A DNA stretch of 64,000 bases from CAZLHO01 sp964559455 (GTDB lineage Bacteria; Krumholzibacteriota; Krumholzibacteriia; LZORAL124-64-63). Shown here piece after piece: positions 19,412 to 26,534 of the stretch. The translations under genes and the position numbers were made by a program. The stretch is from NCBI GenBank assembly GCA_964559455.1, contig CAZLHO010000005.1:32664-96663 (forward strand), read 5' to 3'. Numbering within the stretch: the first letter of the stretch is position 1; each line of letters opens with the position of its first letter. The notes beneath the pieces are model-generated. The model was given only the letters and a program-made list of their open reading frames with translations. It made no database searches and was not told the origin of the DNA.

Positions 19412-20930
19412 CGGGCCGGTCCCCGGAAGAAAGCCAGCCGCCCGAGAAGCCGGCGGCCTTCAGGCCCCTGATGACATGGGGATTCCGGCGCATGGTCCGC
19501 CAGACCAGGCCGGAACGGTAGTTCTCGATCATGGCGAGGATGGGCCCCTGATCGATGCCCAGGTAATCCGTGTCGTACCAGCCCCGCCCGGGCACCACCC
19601 GGCCGTGCTGGACGGGGATGTCCCGGGTGAAGGTAGGGTTCAGGGCGTCAAAGAAACCGTATTCGCCGAAGAGGTGTTCCCCGTGATCCTCCTTCATCGC
19701 CATCAAGACCGGCAGGGCGATTTCCGGAGCGAAGGGCAGGGATCCGCCGGCGGCCGAGGGACAGATGGTGCCGTCGTCGTTGACGTAATTGAACGAGGCG
19801 CCGCGCGCCCAGTAGGTGACGAAGTCGTGCGCCACCCCGTCGATCTCGACCGTCTGGTTCACCGGACCGTCGCAGGCGGTCAGGCCCCAGAGGCGTGGGC
19901 CGTAGCCGGTGAAGCCGCCCGGGTTTTCCTGGGCGTAATCGTATTGGGAAAGGACCGCCCGGCGGGAATTCTCGAAATAATCGAGATCATTCTCCCTCAT
20001 GACCTCGTCGCGGATACCCCGCATGTCGTACCACACCTGGGTGTACTGATGCCCGAACAGGGGAGGGAAGCCGAGGTGGCGCCGCCCATGGAAATCTCCC
20101 CAGACGTAACCGTCGGTCCACGCCTCCCAGGCGTCGTATTCCACCGGATGGGTCGGCGACCCCAGGGCCATCAGGTACAGCAACGTGGCCTCGTTGTAGC
20201 CTCGCCAGTCGTAGGACAGGAACCCCTGCTCGGGTTTCCAGCCGTGACTGATGGTGGGAGCCCTGACCGAGGCCCACTGCCAATCCACCCTCAGATAGAG
20301 GGAGTCGGCGAGGGCCCGGATGCGGGCTTCGTCGGCCTCGGGCCGGTCGAAGTAGGTCTGGCAGAAGAGGGCGCCGGCGAGCAGCAGGGCGGTGTCGATG
20401 GTGGAAAGCTCGACGTCCCGGAACCGGGCGCCGGTATCGGGATCCAGGAAATGGTAATAGAAGCCCCGGTAGCCTGTAGACCCGGTGCGGGCCGTATCCT
20501 GGCGCGCCGACCAGAAAAATTCCAAGGTGCGCAGGGTGCGGTCCACGGCTGCTTCCCTGGTGACATAACCTCTTTCCACTCCAATAGGATAGGCCGTCAG
20601 GGCAAAACCCGTGGCCGCCACGCTGGCAAAGGATCTGGTGGGCCATCGGTCGGGCGCCAGACCAGTATGGGGGTTGCAAAGATCCCAAAAATATCGGAAG
20701 GTACGCACTTGCAGGCTGTCGATGAAAGCGGTTTCATCTGAAGACAGTGAAATATCCGACTTTGCCGAGCCATCCGAGTCCCCGCAGCCGGAAACGCCGG
20801 ACATGGCCGCAAGGCACAGGGTGGACATCACCAGAGCCAGGGCCACGGGGGCCAGGGAAAAAACAGCGGGTCGGGCTGCGGGAATCGCACGGCCTGAGCT
20901 GGAGTCGTCGGTCGGCCGGAAAAGATTCAT
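19404..20930 (-). CDS. GH144-type (PF10091 'glucoamylase family') lipoprotein, probable endo-beta-1,2-glucanase
   Basis: The 508-residue product begins at an ATG at 20930 with GGAGG just upstream. A TTG four codons earlier lies on the ribosome site and is rejected. A lipobox (GVSGC, Cys49) makes it a lipoprotein. The mature part is an (alpha/alpha)6 fold with PF10091 signatures: VRTFRYFWDLCNPHTGL near the start, TISHGWKPEQGFLSYDWRGYNEA, FGHQYTQVWYDMRGI, GLTACDGP, and near the end WYDTDYLGIDQGPILAMIENY followed by WRTMRRNPHVIRGL. This family contains the GH144 endo-beta-1,2-glucanases. It heads the ABC operon and should cleave polymer outside the inner membrane. Exact GH144 membership needs a profile search. 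Confidence 0.85.
   Translation of the reverse strand: MNLFRPTDDSSSGRAIPAARPAVFSLAPVALALVMSTLCLAAMSGVSGCGDSDGSAKSDISLSSDETAFIDSLQVRTFRYFWDLCNPHTGLAPDRWPTRSFASVAATGFALTAYPIGVERGYVTREAAVDRTLRTLEFFWSARQDTARTGSTGYRGFYYHFLDPDTGARFRDVELSTIDTALLLAGALFCQTYFDRPEADEARIRALADSLYLRVDWQWASVRAPTISHGWKPEQGFLSYDWRGYNEATLLYLMALGSPTHPVEYDAWEAWTDGYVWGDFHGRRHLGFPPLFGHQYTQVWYDMRGIRDEVMRENDLDYFENSRRAVLSQYDYAQENPGGFTGYGPRLWGLTACDGPVNQTVEIDGVAHDFVTYWARGASFNYVNDDGTICPSAAGGSLPFAPEIALPVLMAMKEDHGEHLFGEYGFFDALNPTFTRDIPVQHGRVVPGRGWYDTDYLGIDQGPILAMIENYRSGLVWRTMRRNPHVIRGLKAAGFSGGWLSSGDRPDD
20722..20737. promoter_or_regulatory. Second LacI-type operator, inside the GH144 gene
   Basis: On the minus strand it reads ATGAAACCGCTTTCAT, identical at 14 of 16 positions to the operator at 7778-7793 and more symmetric. 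It is about 190 nt into the coding sequence and about 270 nt after the promoter at 21010. It could be a roadblock or looping site for the LacI regulator. It also encodes an ordinary DETAF peptide, so coincidence is possible. Confidence 0.45.
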
Positions 20931-21009
20931 GTCACCCTCCAAGCGTGTTTCCTCGTCCGGGAGGCGATCGACTCACAGGGTGAAATCAATCCGAATGCGT
21001 GCGGACGTG

Positions 21010-21037
21010 ATTATAGGGGGCCGCCCCTCGAACGCAA
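21010..21037 (-). promoter_or_regulatory. Promoter of the GH144-ABC operon
   Basis: On the minus strand a perfect TATAAT (-10, 21010-21015) is preceded at 16 nt by TTGCGT (-35, 21032-21037). The leader to the GH144 ATG at 20930 would be about 70 nt. The element sits in the short divergent gap with the binding-protein/ExbB operon. Confidence 0.6.
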
Positions 21038-21053
21038 CAGAAAATGAAGATCG

Positions 21054-22049
21054 ATGGGTTTCAGGCCAAAATCCTGGCTCAGATATCGGGTGATCCTGTA
21101 CGCCCTGGTCGTCGTGGGAGTGTTCCTCTACCGGAACCACTTCGACTGGAGACGGCTCGTCCCCGAGGGGCGGGACAGGCAGGGCAGCCCGCGCACCCTG
21201 GTCCTGGCCGGGCGGGACCTCGCCCCAGGTCTGTTCGACGTCCTGGGGGATCATTACGGCAGCGACTATCCCGATCTGGTCATCAGCACCCGGGCAGGCG
21301 GCACGAATCAGGCCCTGGAGGATCTGATCAACCGGCGGGCTGACGCCGCCTTCCTGTCCCGGCCGCCGACCCGGGCCGAACAGGAGCTGTTTCGACAGGC
21401 GGACGGGGACACCGCCATCGTGGTGCCGGTGGGGGTCGGCGCCATCGTGGTTCTCGCCGGGGCCGGGACCCTGCCGGGGAACCGGCCGCCCGGCCAACCG
21501 GCGGCGATGACGGTGGAGCAACTCGGCCGGCTGATGGCCGGCGACATGCAGGGACAGTGCGACCGGTTCTACGCCGCGGACCCCAATCTCGGCTTCTGGG
21601 CCGCCGCGGCGAGGCTGATGGGCCGTGATCCCGCCCCCGTGGACACGGGCACGGTCGTCTATCTGGCCGATGACGGACAGATCGTTCTCGCGGTCGGCAA
21701 CGACCCCCGGGCCATGGGCATGATCGCGTCCTTCGATCTGCCGGCTTCCCCCCTGCGGAATCTGCCCGCCCCCGGGGATTCCACGGCCGGCCCGGTGATC
21801 GTGGCGATGGCCGACTCTTCGAGTGCCCGGGAAGTCGCACCGGCCTATGATACCGTGGCGGCCGGCGCCTATCCCCTGCACCTTTCGCTGTTCGTGGCCT
21901 GCCGGGCCGGCGGCGGCATCCAGGGCGGGAAATTCGTGACCCATCTGGCCGGCGGACGCGGGCAGAGACAGATTGAACGTGCCGGCTGCATCCCGGCCAA
22001 AAAGGTTCCCCACGAGGTGCTCCTGACCAACCGGCCATTGGGCGAATGA
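21054..22049 (+). CDS. PstS-like periplasmic-binding-fold protein with N-terminal membrane anchor
   Basis: The 331-residue product has one N-terminal hydrophobic anchor (YRVILYALVVVGVFLY, about residues 11-26). A type-2 periplasmic-binding fold follows, resembling phosphate-binding PstS proteins (TLVLAGRDLAPGLFDVL, TRAGGTNQALEDLINRRADAAFLSRPPT, MTVEQLGRLMAG). It is first in an operon with TPR, ExbB, ExbD and TonB genes. PstS-like proteins do occur upstream of such Exb systems, where the ligand is unknown. The start ATG has only a weak ribosome site. True phosphate binding is unproven. Confidence 0.7.
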   Translation: MGFRPKSWLRYRVILYALVVVGVFLYRNHFDWRRLVPEGRDRQGSPRTLVLAGRDLAPGLFDVLGDHYGSDYPDLVISTRAGGTNQALEDLINRRADAAFLSRPPTRAEQELFRQADGDTAIVVPVGVGAIVVLAGAGTLPGNRPPGQPAAMTVEQLGRLMAGDMQGQCDRFYAADPNLGFWAAAARLMGRDPAPVDTGTVVYLADDGQIVLAVGNDPRAMGMIASFDLPASPLRNLPAPGDSTAGPVIVAMADSSSAREVAPAYDTVAAGAYPLHLSLFVACRAGGGIQGGKFVTHLAGGRGQRQIERAGCIPAKKVPHEVLLTNRPLGE

Positions 22050-22100
22050 CGGCGGGGAACGGACTTCGGCAACCATCAGCAGGGAGATGGAGACGCACCG

Positions 22101-23963
22101 ATGGCAGGAGGGCTCATGAAGCTGCGTTCCGGCGGAAGGTTTCGTCACCGGATCCCGCACCTGGCGGCGATGCTGGTCGTTCTGGCATCCCTTGTCGGCC
22201 CCCTGGCCGCCGGCGCGGCGGACCGGACCTACACCATCGACACCGACCCGGTCAGGCTCGGCTTCAAGGCCCTGGAAAGCGGCAACATCGTCGAGGCCAA
22301 GGCCAGGTTCGACGAGGCGATCACCCACAACCACGAAGTGCACCGCGCCCTGTTCGGCTTGGCCGAGATCGCCACCAGGGAGGGCCGTTATCCCGACGCC
22401 GAAGCCTTCTTCCGGAAATCGATCGCGGCAGGGGGCGGCGGATTCCCCGTGGCCAACGCGGGACTGGGCGTGCTGCTGTTGAAACTCGACCGGGATCAGG
22501 AAGCCGCGGAGGAATTCGATCTGGCCCTCGAGGCTGATCCCACTCTCTGGCGGGCCCATTACGGCAAGGCCCGCTTCCATCTCGCGGCAGGGGAATGGGA
22601 CAAGGCCAAGGGTGAACTCGATCGCGGAAAAGACCTGCGCGGCCTGTCCCAGGGCGAGGACAAGTACAGCTTCGGGATGGCGCTCTACCAGCTGGGCACC
22701 GGGGACGTGGCCGGCGCCGAGAAATCGGCATTGCTGGCCTTGCACCTCGACCCCACCGACCCCGAATACGGCACCCTCGTCGCGCGGATCTACGAGATGA
22801 ACGACAACATCGTCCTGGCGATCAGCGCCTACGAACAGGCCCTCGCCACGCCGGGCATGACGCCCACCGCCCCCATGCTGCGGAACCTGGGCGCGCTCTA
22901 CACCAAGGAGAAGCGGTTCAACGACGCTCGCGACATCCTCCTGAAGGCCGTGGCCGCCGACTCCGCCTACGCCCCCGCCCTCAAGGATCTCGGCGATCTC
23001 TATCGCCTGGCCAACCAGCACGACAACGCCGCCAGGGTCTACCTGCGCTACATCATGCTGGAACGGGAAGATCTCGAAGCCCTGTTGAACCTCGCCGATT
23101 CCTGCTACGAAATCAGGCGATACGCGCAGAGCGTGGAGGCGGCGGAAACGGCGCGGACGCTGGCCCCGGACGACCAGACCGCCCGGTTCTACTTCGCGCG
23201 CTCGGGCATCTACAGCCGCGATCCCGGAATCAGAGCCGAAGCGGCGGGCCTGATCACCCGGCTGCCGCAGGATCTGCCCTGGCGGGCGAACGACCTGGTG
23301 GCCCTCGCTTCCTGGCAGACCTCCCAAAAGGATTACGCCTCGGCCCTGAAGAGCCTGGACCGTGCGATCGATCTCGATCCCGAGCAGGCGAACATCCCCT
23401 TCCAGCGCGGAATCATCGACCTGCGGCTGGCCAAGCCCGATCTCGCCGTCGCCGATTTCCAGAAGGCCATCGACCTGAACCCGGCGGCCCCGGCCAACCA
23501 TCTGAACCTGGGCATCGCCCACTACCAGGCCGGAAATCTTCAGCAGGCCGGGCCCGCCTTCCGCCGGGCCGTGGAACTGGATCCGGACAACACCATGCCC
23601 CGTCTGCTCCTTGCCCAGGTCCTGGCCGCGACCGACGACCTGACCGAGGCGGAAAACGAATATCTCCAGGTCCTGGACCGCGAACCGACCAACGCCAAGG
23701 CCATGAGGGGGATCGGCTTCTGCCGCATCCGCCGCGCCGATTATGCGGCCGCCGTCGCCTCCTACCGCGACGCCACGCGGATCGAACCCGACAACGCCGA
23801 CGGGTGGGCCGGTCTGGGCAGCGCCTTCCTGGGGCAGAACAACCTGGCGGAGGCCGAAGCCGCATTCGACAAAGCCCGCGCCATCGATCCCGGCAACATC
23901 ATGCTCGACAAGGGAACTGAATTGCTGAACCAGGCAAAAGCCGCCGGAAAGGAAAATCAGTAG
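22101..23963 (+). CDS. Secreted tetratricopeptide-repeat protein
   Basis: The 620-residue product has a signal peptide (HLAAMLVVLASLVGPLAAGAA) and then about 15 tandem TPR units, for example EAKARFDEAITHNHEVHRAL and DLAVADFQKAIDLNPAAPAN. An ATG at 22116, preceded by AGGAGG, is an equally good start and would shorten the protein by five residues. It ends 2 nt before exbB. TPR proteins co-encoded with ExbB/ExbD/TonB are common and probably scaffold the periplasmic side of the energy-transducing complex; the partner here is unknown. Confidence 0.88.
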   Translation: MAGGLMKLRSGGRFRHRIPHLAAMLVVLASLVGPLAAGAADRTYTIDTDPVRLGFKALESGNIVEAKARFDEAITHNHEVHRALFGLAEIATREGRYPDAEAFFRKSIAAGGGGFPVANAGLGVLLLKLDRDQEAAEEFDLALEADPTLWRAHYGKARFHLAAGEWDKAKGELDRGKDLRGLSQGEDKYSFGMALYQLGTGDVAGAEKSALLALHLDPTDPEYGTLVARIYEMNDNIVLAISAYEQALATPGMTPTAPMLRNLGALYTKEKRFNDARDILLKAVAADSAYAPALKDLGDLYRLANQHDNAARVYLRYIMLEREDLEALLNLADSCYEIRRYAQSVEAAETARTLAPDDQTARFYFARSGIYSRDPGIRAEAAGLITRLPQDLPWRANDLVALASWQTSQKDYASALKSLDRAIDLDPEQANIPFQRGIIDLRLAKPDLAVADFQKAIDLNPAAPANHLNLGIAHYQAGNLQQAGPAFRRAVELDPDNTMPRLLLAQVLAATDDLTEAENEYLQVLDREPTNAKAMRGIGFCRIRRADYAAAVASYRDATRIEPDNADGWAGLGSAFLGQNNLAEAEAAFDKARAIDPGNIMLDKGTELLNQAKAAGKENQ

Positions 23964-23965
23964 CG

Positions 23966-24682
23966 ATGAAGAACTTCGTTCTGATCCCCATCATCATCAT
24001 TTCGGCCATCCTGTCCTGGTTCATCTGGGAAAAGTCGCCGGAATACGTTCATCAGGGCGGGCCACTGCTCGTCGTCGGATTGACCTTCCTGTTCCTGACC
24101 CTGACCTTCGCCATCGAGCGCTTCATCGTGCTGTGGCGGGCGGGCGGACGCGGCAACATCTACGACTTCATCGGCAACCTCAAGAAGTCCGTTCATTCCG
24201 GTGAACTGGACCAGGCCATCGAGGCCTGCAAGAAGCAGGGCGGCAGCCTGGCCAACGTCATCGGGGCCGGCCTGGAGACGAACCGACTCCAGAGGAGCCG
24301 CTCGCTGGGGCAGAAGGAAATCATGGACGAGACCAGGCGGGCCCTTCAGGAGGCCAGCGCGCTGGAAAGCCCCAACCTGGAGAAGAACCTCAACTCCCTT
24401 TCGACCATCGCCTCGATCGCGACGATGCTCGGCCTGCTGGGCACCACCATCGGCATGATCCGTTCCTTCCACGCCATGTCGCGCGCCGGGGCCCCGGACG
24501 CCACCCAGCTGGCCCTGGGCATCTCCGAGGCGCTGGTCAACACCGCCCTGGGCCTGACCACGGCCATCATCGCCACGGTGCTCTACAACTATTTCACGAC
24601 GCAGGTCGACCTGTTCAACAACAGGGTTGAGGAGACCTCCTACGAGATCCTGGCTTTCCTGGACCGGAACGGGGAGTCCTGA
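23966..24682 (+). CDS. exbB: ExbB/MotA/TolQ-family proton-channel subunit
   Basis: The 238-residue product has three transmembrane segments (about 5-20, 33-52 and 150-215). The conserved LEKNLNSLSTIASIATMLGLLGTTIGMIRSF and GISEALVNTALGLTTAIIATVLYNYF regions line the proton path. With ExbD it powers TonB by proton-motive force. It lies between the TPR gene (2 nt) and two exbD genes, so one transcript is likely. Confidence 0.95.
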   Translation: MKNFVLIPIIIISAILSWFIWEKSPEYVHQGGPLLVVGLTFLFLTLTFAIERFIVLWRAGGRGNIYDFIGNLKKSVHSGELDQAIEACKKQGGSLANVIGAGLETNRLQRSRSLGQKEIMDETRRALQEASALESPNLEKNLNSLSTIASIATMLGLLGTTIGMIRSFHAMSRAGAPDATQLALGISEALVNTALGLTTAIIATVLYNYFTTQVDLFNNRVEETSYEILAFLDRNGES

Positions 24683-24685
24683 GCC

Positions 24686-25153
24686 GTGGCCACGCGCAAG
24701 AAAATCCATATCGACATGACGCCCATGGTGGATGTCGCGTTCCTGCTGCTGATCTTCTTCATGACGACCACCCAGTTCAAGCCGCCCGAGCAGGTCGCCG
24801 TGCAGCTGCCCCAGTCGCGTTCCGAGATCCACATCCCCGATACCGGAACCATCATCCTGACGGTCAACCGGACGGGTCAGATTTTCATTTCCAGCGAAAG
24901 GGCCGACGACACCCAGGAGCTGGCCCCGGACAACGTGGTCGAGGCGGTCGTCGCCTGGCGGGGGCGCAACCCCGGCTCGGTGGTGATCCTGAAGGGCGAC
25001 AAGGACGCCGATTTCGGGGTCGTGGCCGATCTGATGGACGCCCTGGCCCGGGCCAAGACCCTGCGATTCAACCTCATGACCGATCTCAAGAAGCGCACTC
25101 CCCGCGAACCGGCCTCCGGCCCCGGCAGCCCGGTCGAATCGCCTTCACTCTAG
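24686..25153 (+). CDS. exbD: ExbD/TolR-family protein (first copy)
   Basis: The 155-residue product starts at GTG, 3 nt after exbB, with GGGGAG upstream. The single transmembrane helix begins at the key Asp region IDMTPMVDVAFLLLIFFM, where the conserved Asp carries protons. A periplasmic TolR-like domain follows (VVILKGDKDADFGVVADLMDAL). Its C-terminal tail is Pro/Ser rich. It works with ExbB. Confidence 0.95.
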   Translation: MATRKKIHIDMTPMVDVAFLLLIFFMTTTQFKPPEQVAVQLPQSRSEIHIPDTGTIILTVNRTGQIFISSERADDTQELAPDNVVEAVVAWRGRNPGSVVILKGDKDADFGVVADLMDALARAKTLRFNLMTDLKKRTPREPASGPGSPVESPSL

Positions 25154-25165
25154 AGGAGTCCCGTT

Positions 25166-25666
25166 ATGGCCGACGTGGCCGCTGCAGAAAAAGACAAGGG
25201 CGCCAAGGGCCGCGGCCCTTTGGGCCGCGTCAAGAAGAAGCGCGTGGGGATCCGCATCGACATGACGCCCATGGTGGACGTCGCGTTCCTGCTGCTGATC
25301 TTCTTCATGGTCACCACGGTCTTCCGCCGCCCCCTGGCGATGGAGATCAACATGCCCGAGCCCGAGGCCAGGGTCGAGGTTCCCGAATCCAACGTGATGA
25401 CCGTCTACATCGATTCCGACGAGGCCATGTTCTTCAAGATCGGCAAGACCGAGCTCAACCCGGTCACCTGGCCCGAACTCGAGCCTCTCTTCCGCGCCAA
25501 CTCCGAGGTGAACCCCAACCTGATCATCCTGGTCAAGATCCACCGCCAGGCCCGTTACGAACCCATGGTCGACATGATGGACACGTTGGAAGATGCGGGC
25601 ATGCAGCGCTTCAGCCTGGTTCCCATGAACCCGGACGACGCCGAAATGCTCGAGGAAATGCGATGA
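25166..25666 (+). CDS. exbD: ExbD/TolR-family protein (second copy)
   Basis: The 166-residue paralogue of the preceding gene has the same DMTPMVDVAFLLLIFFM segment after a Lys-rich cytoplasmic start (KKKRVGIRI). Its periplasmic domain ends ...MVDMMDTLEDAGMQRFSLVP. Two tandem ExbD genes behind one ExbB are typical of TonB systems in Bacteroidota-like phyla and may form hetero-oligomers. Its end overlaps the tonB start by 4 nt. Confidence 0.95.
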   Translation: MADVAAAEKDKGAKGRGPLGRVKKKRVGIRIDMTPMVDVAFLLLIFFMVTTVFRRPLAMEINMPEPEARVEVPESNVMTVYIDSDEAMFFKIGKTELNPVTWPELEPLFRANSEVNPNLIILVKIHRQARYEPMVDMMDTLEDAGMQRFSLVPMNPDDAEMLEEMR

Positions 25667-26469
25667 GCCGTCACAGCCATATCCGCGAAAAGGAGACGGT
25701 CCACATCCCGTGGGCCTTCTCGCTGGACGACGCGCCTTCCCTGCCGCTGACCGGGGACAACCATCCCCTCCGGCGGGAATCGGCCAAGTGGCTGTCCTGG
25801 GCGAACGTCATCACCATCGCGATCGCGGTCGTGGCCCTCGGCGGATATTTTCTCTGGAGCCACCGGACCCCTCCCGAGGCTCCCGTCATGCGTCCCATCA
25901 AGATCGTGCGCTACACCGACCTGGGCGTACCGCCCTCGATCTCCCGTCCCTCGGTTCCCCAGATCAACGTGGCCAGGGAGGTCTCCAGGATCGCAGCGCC
26001 CCCGCCAGCGATCGCCATCCCCGAGCCCGTGGCCGACGAGCAGGCCCGGACCCAGACCATCGCCACGGTCACGGAGATGGCCGAAGCCCTGGCGCCCATG
26101 ACCCTCGACGACCTCGACTTCGGCGAAGGAGGCGGCGACTCCCTGGTCATCGACCTCGACCTGGACACCTCCCCGGGCCCGGGAGACTTCATCGCCGTCG
26201 AAAGCGAACCGGTGCGGATCAGCATCGACCCGCCCGTCTATCCCCAGGTGGCGCAGTCCGCGGGAGTCGAAGGCACGGTCCTGGTGCGCGTCCTGGTCGG
26301 CAAGGACGGCAGGGTCAAGGATGTCATCTACATCGAAGGCCCCGAGGGGCTCAAGGCCGCGGCCGACGACTGCGCCCGGACCGCGGTCTTCAAGCCGGCC
26401 CTGATGGACCACAGACCGGTCGAGGTCTGGGTCATGATGCCGATCACCTTCAGATTGCGGTCGCATTGA
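25663..26469 (+). CDS. tonB: TonB-family energy transducer
   Basis: The 268-residue product has one transmembrane helix (about residues 46-65) and a periplasmic spacer with modest Pro content (PPEAPVMRP, APPPAIAIPEP). The C-terminal TonB domain spans about 175-268 (PPVYPQVAQSAGVEGTVLVRV, then TAVFKPALMDHRPVEVWVMMPITF). It would couple ExbB/ExbD to outer-membrane receptors such as the one at 1990-4632. It overlaps the second exbD (ATGA). No terminator is obvious in the 65-nt convergent gap after it. Confidence 0.93.
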   Translation: MSRHSHIREKETVHIPWAFSLDDAPSLPLTGDNHPLRRESAKWLSWANVITIAIAVVALGGYFLWSHRTPPEAPVMRPIKIVRYTDLGVPPSISRPSVPQINVAREVSRIAAPPPAIAIPEPVADEQARTQTIATVTEMAEALAPMTLDDLDFGEGGGDSLVIDLDLDTSPGPGDFIAVESEPVRISIDPPVYPQVAQSAGVEGTVLVRVLVGKDGRVKDVIYIEGPEGLKAAADDCARTAVFKPALMDHRPVEVWVMMPITFRLRSH

Positions 26470-26534
26470 GGCGGGCCGCCGCCCTGCCCTGAGCCGGGCG
26501 GGCGCTCTCGCTGTCGGGATCGTGCTCCACATGC

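Noticed and set aside
26470..26534. GC-rich inverted bases after tonB as a terminator
   Set aside because: The stem is interrupted by mismatches and there is no T tract.
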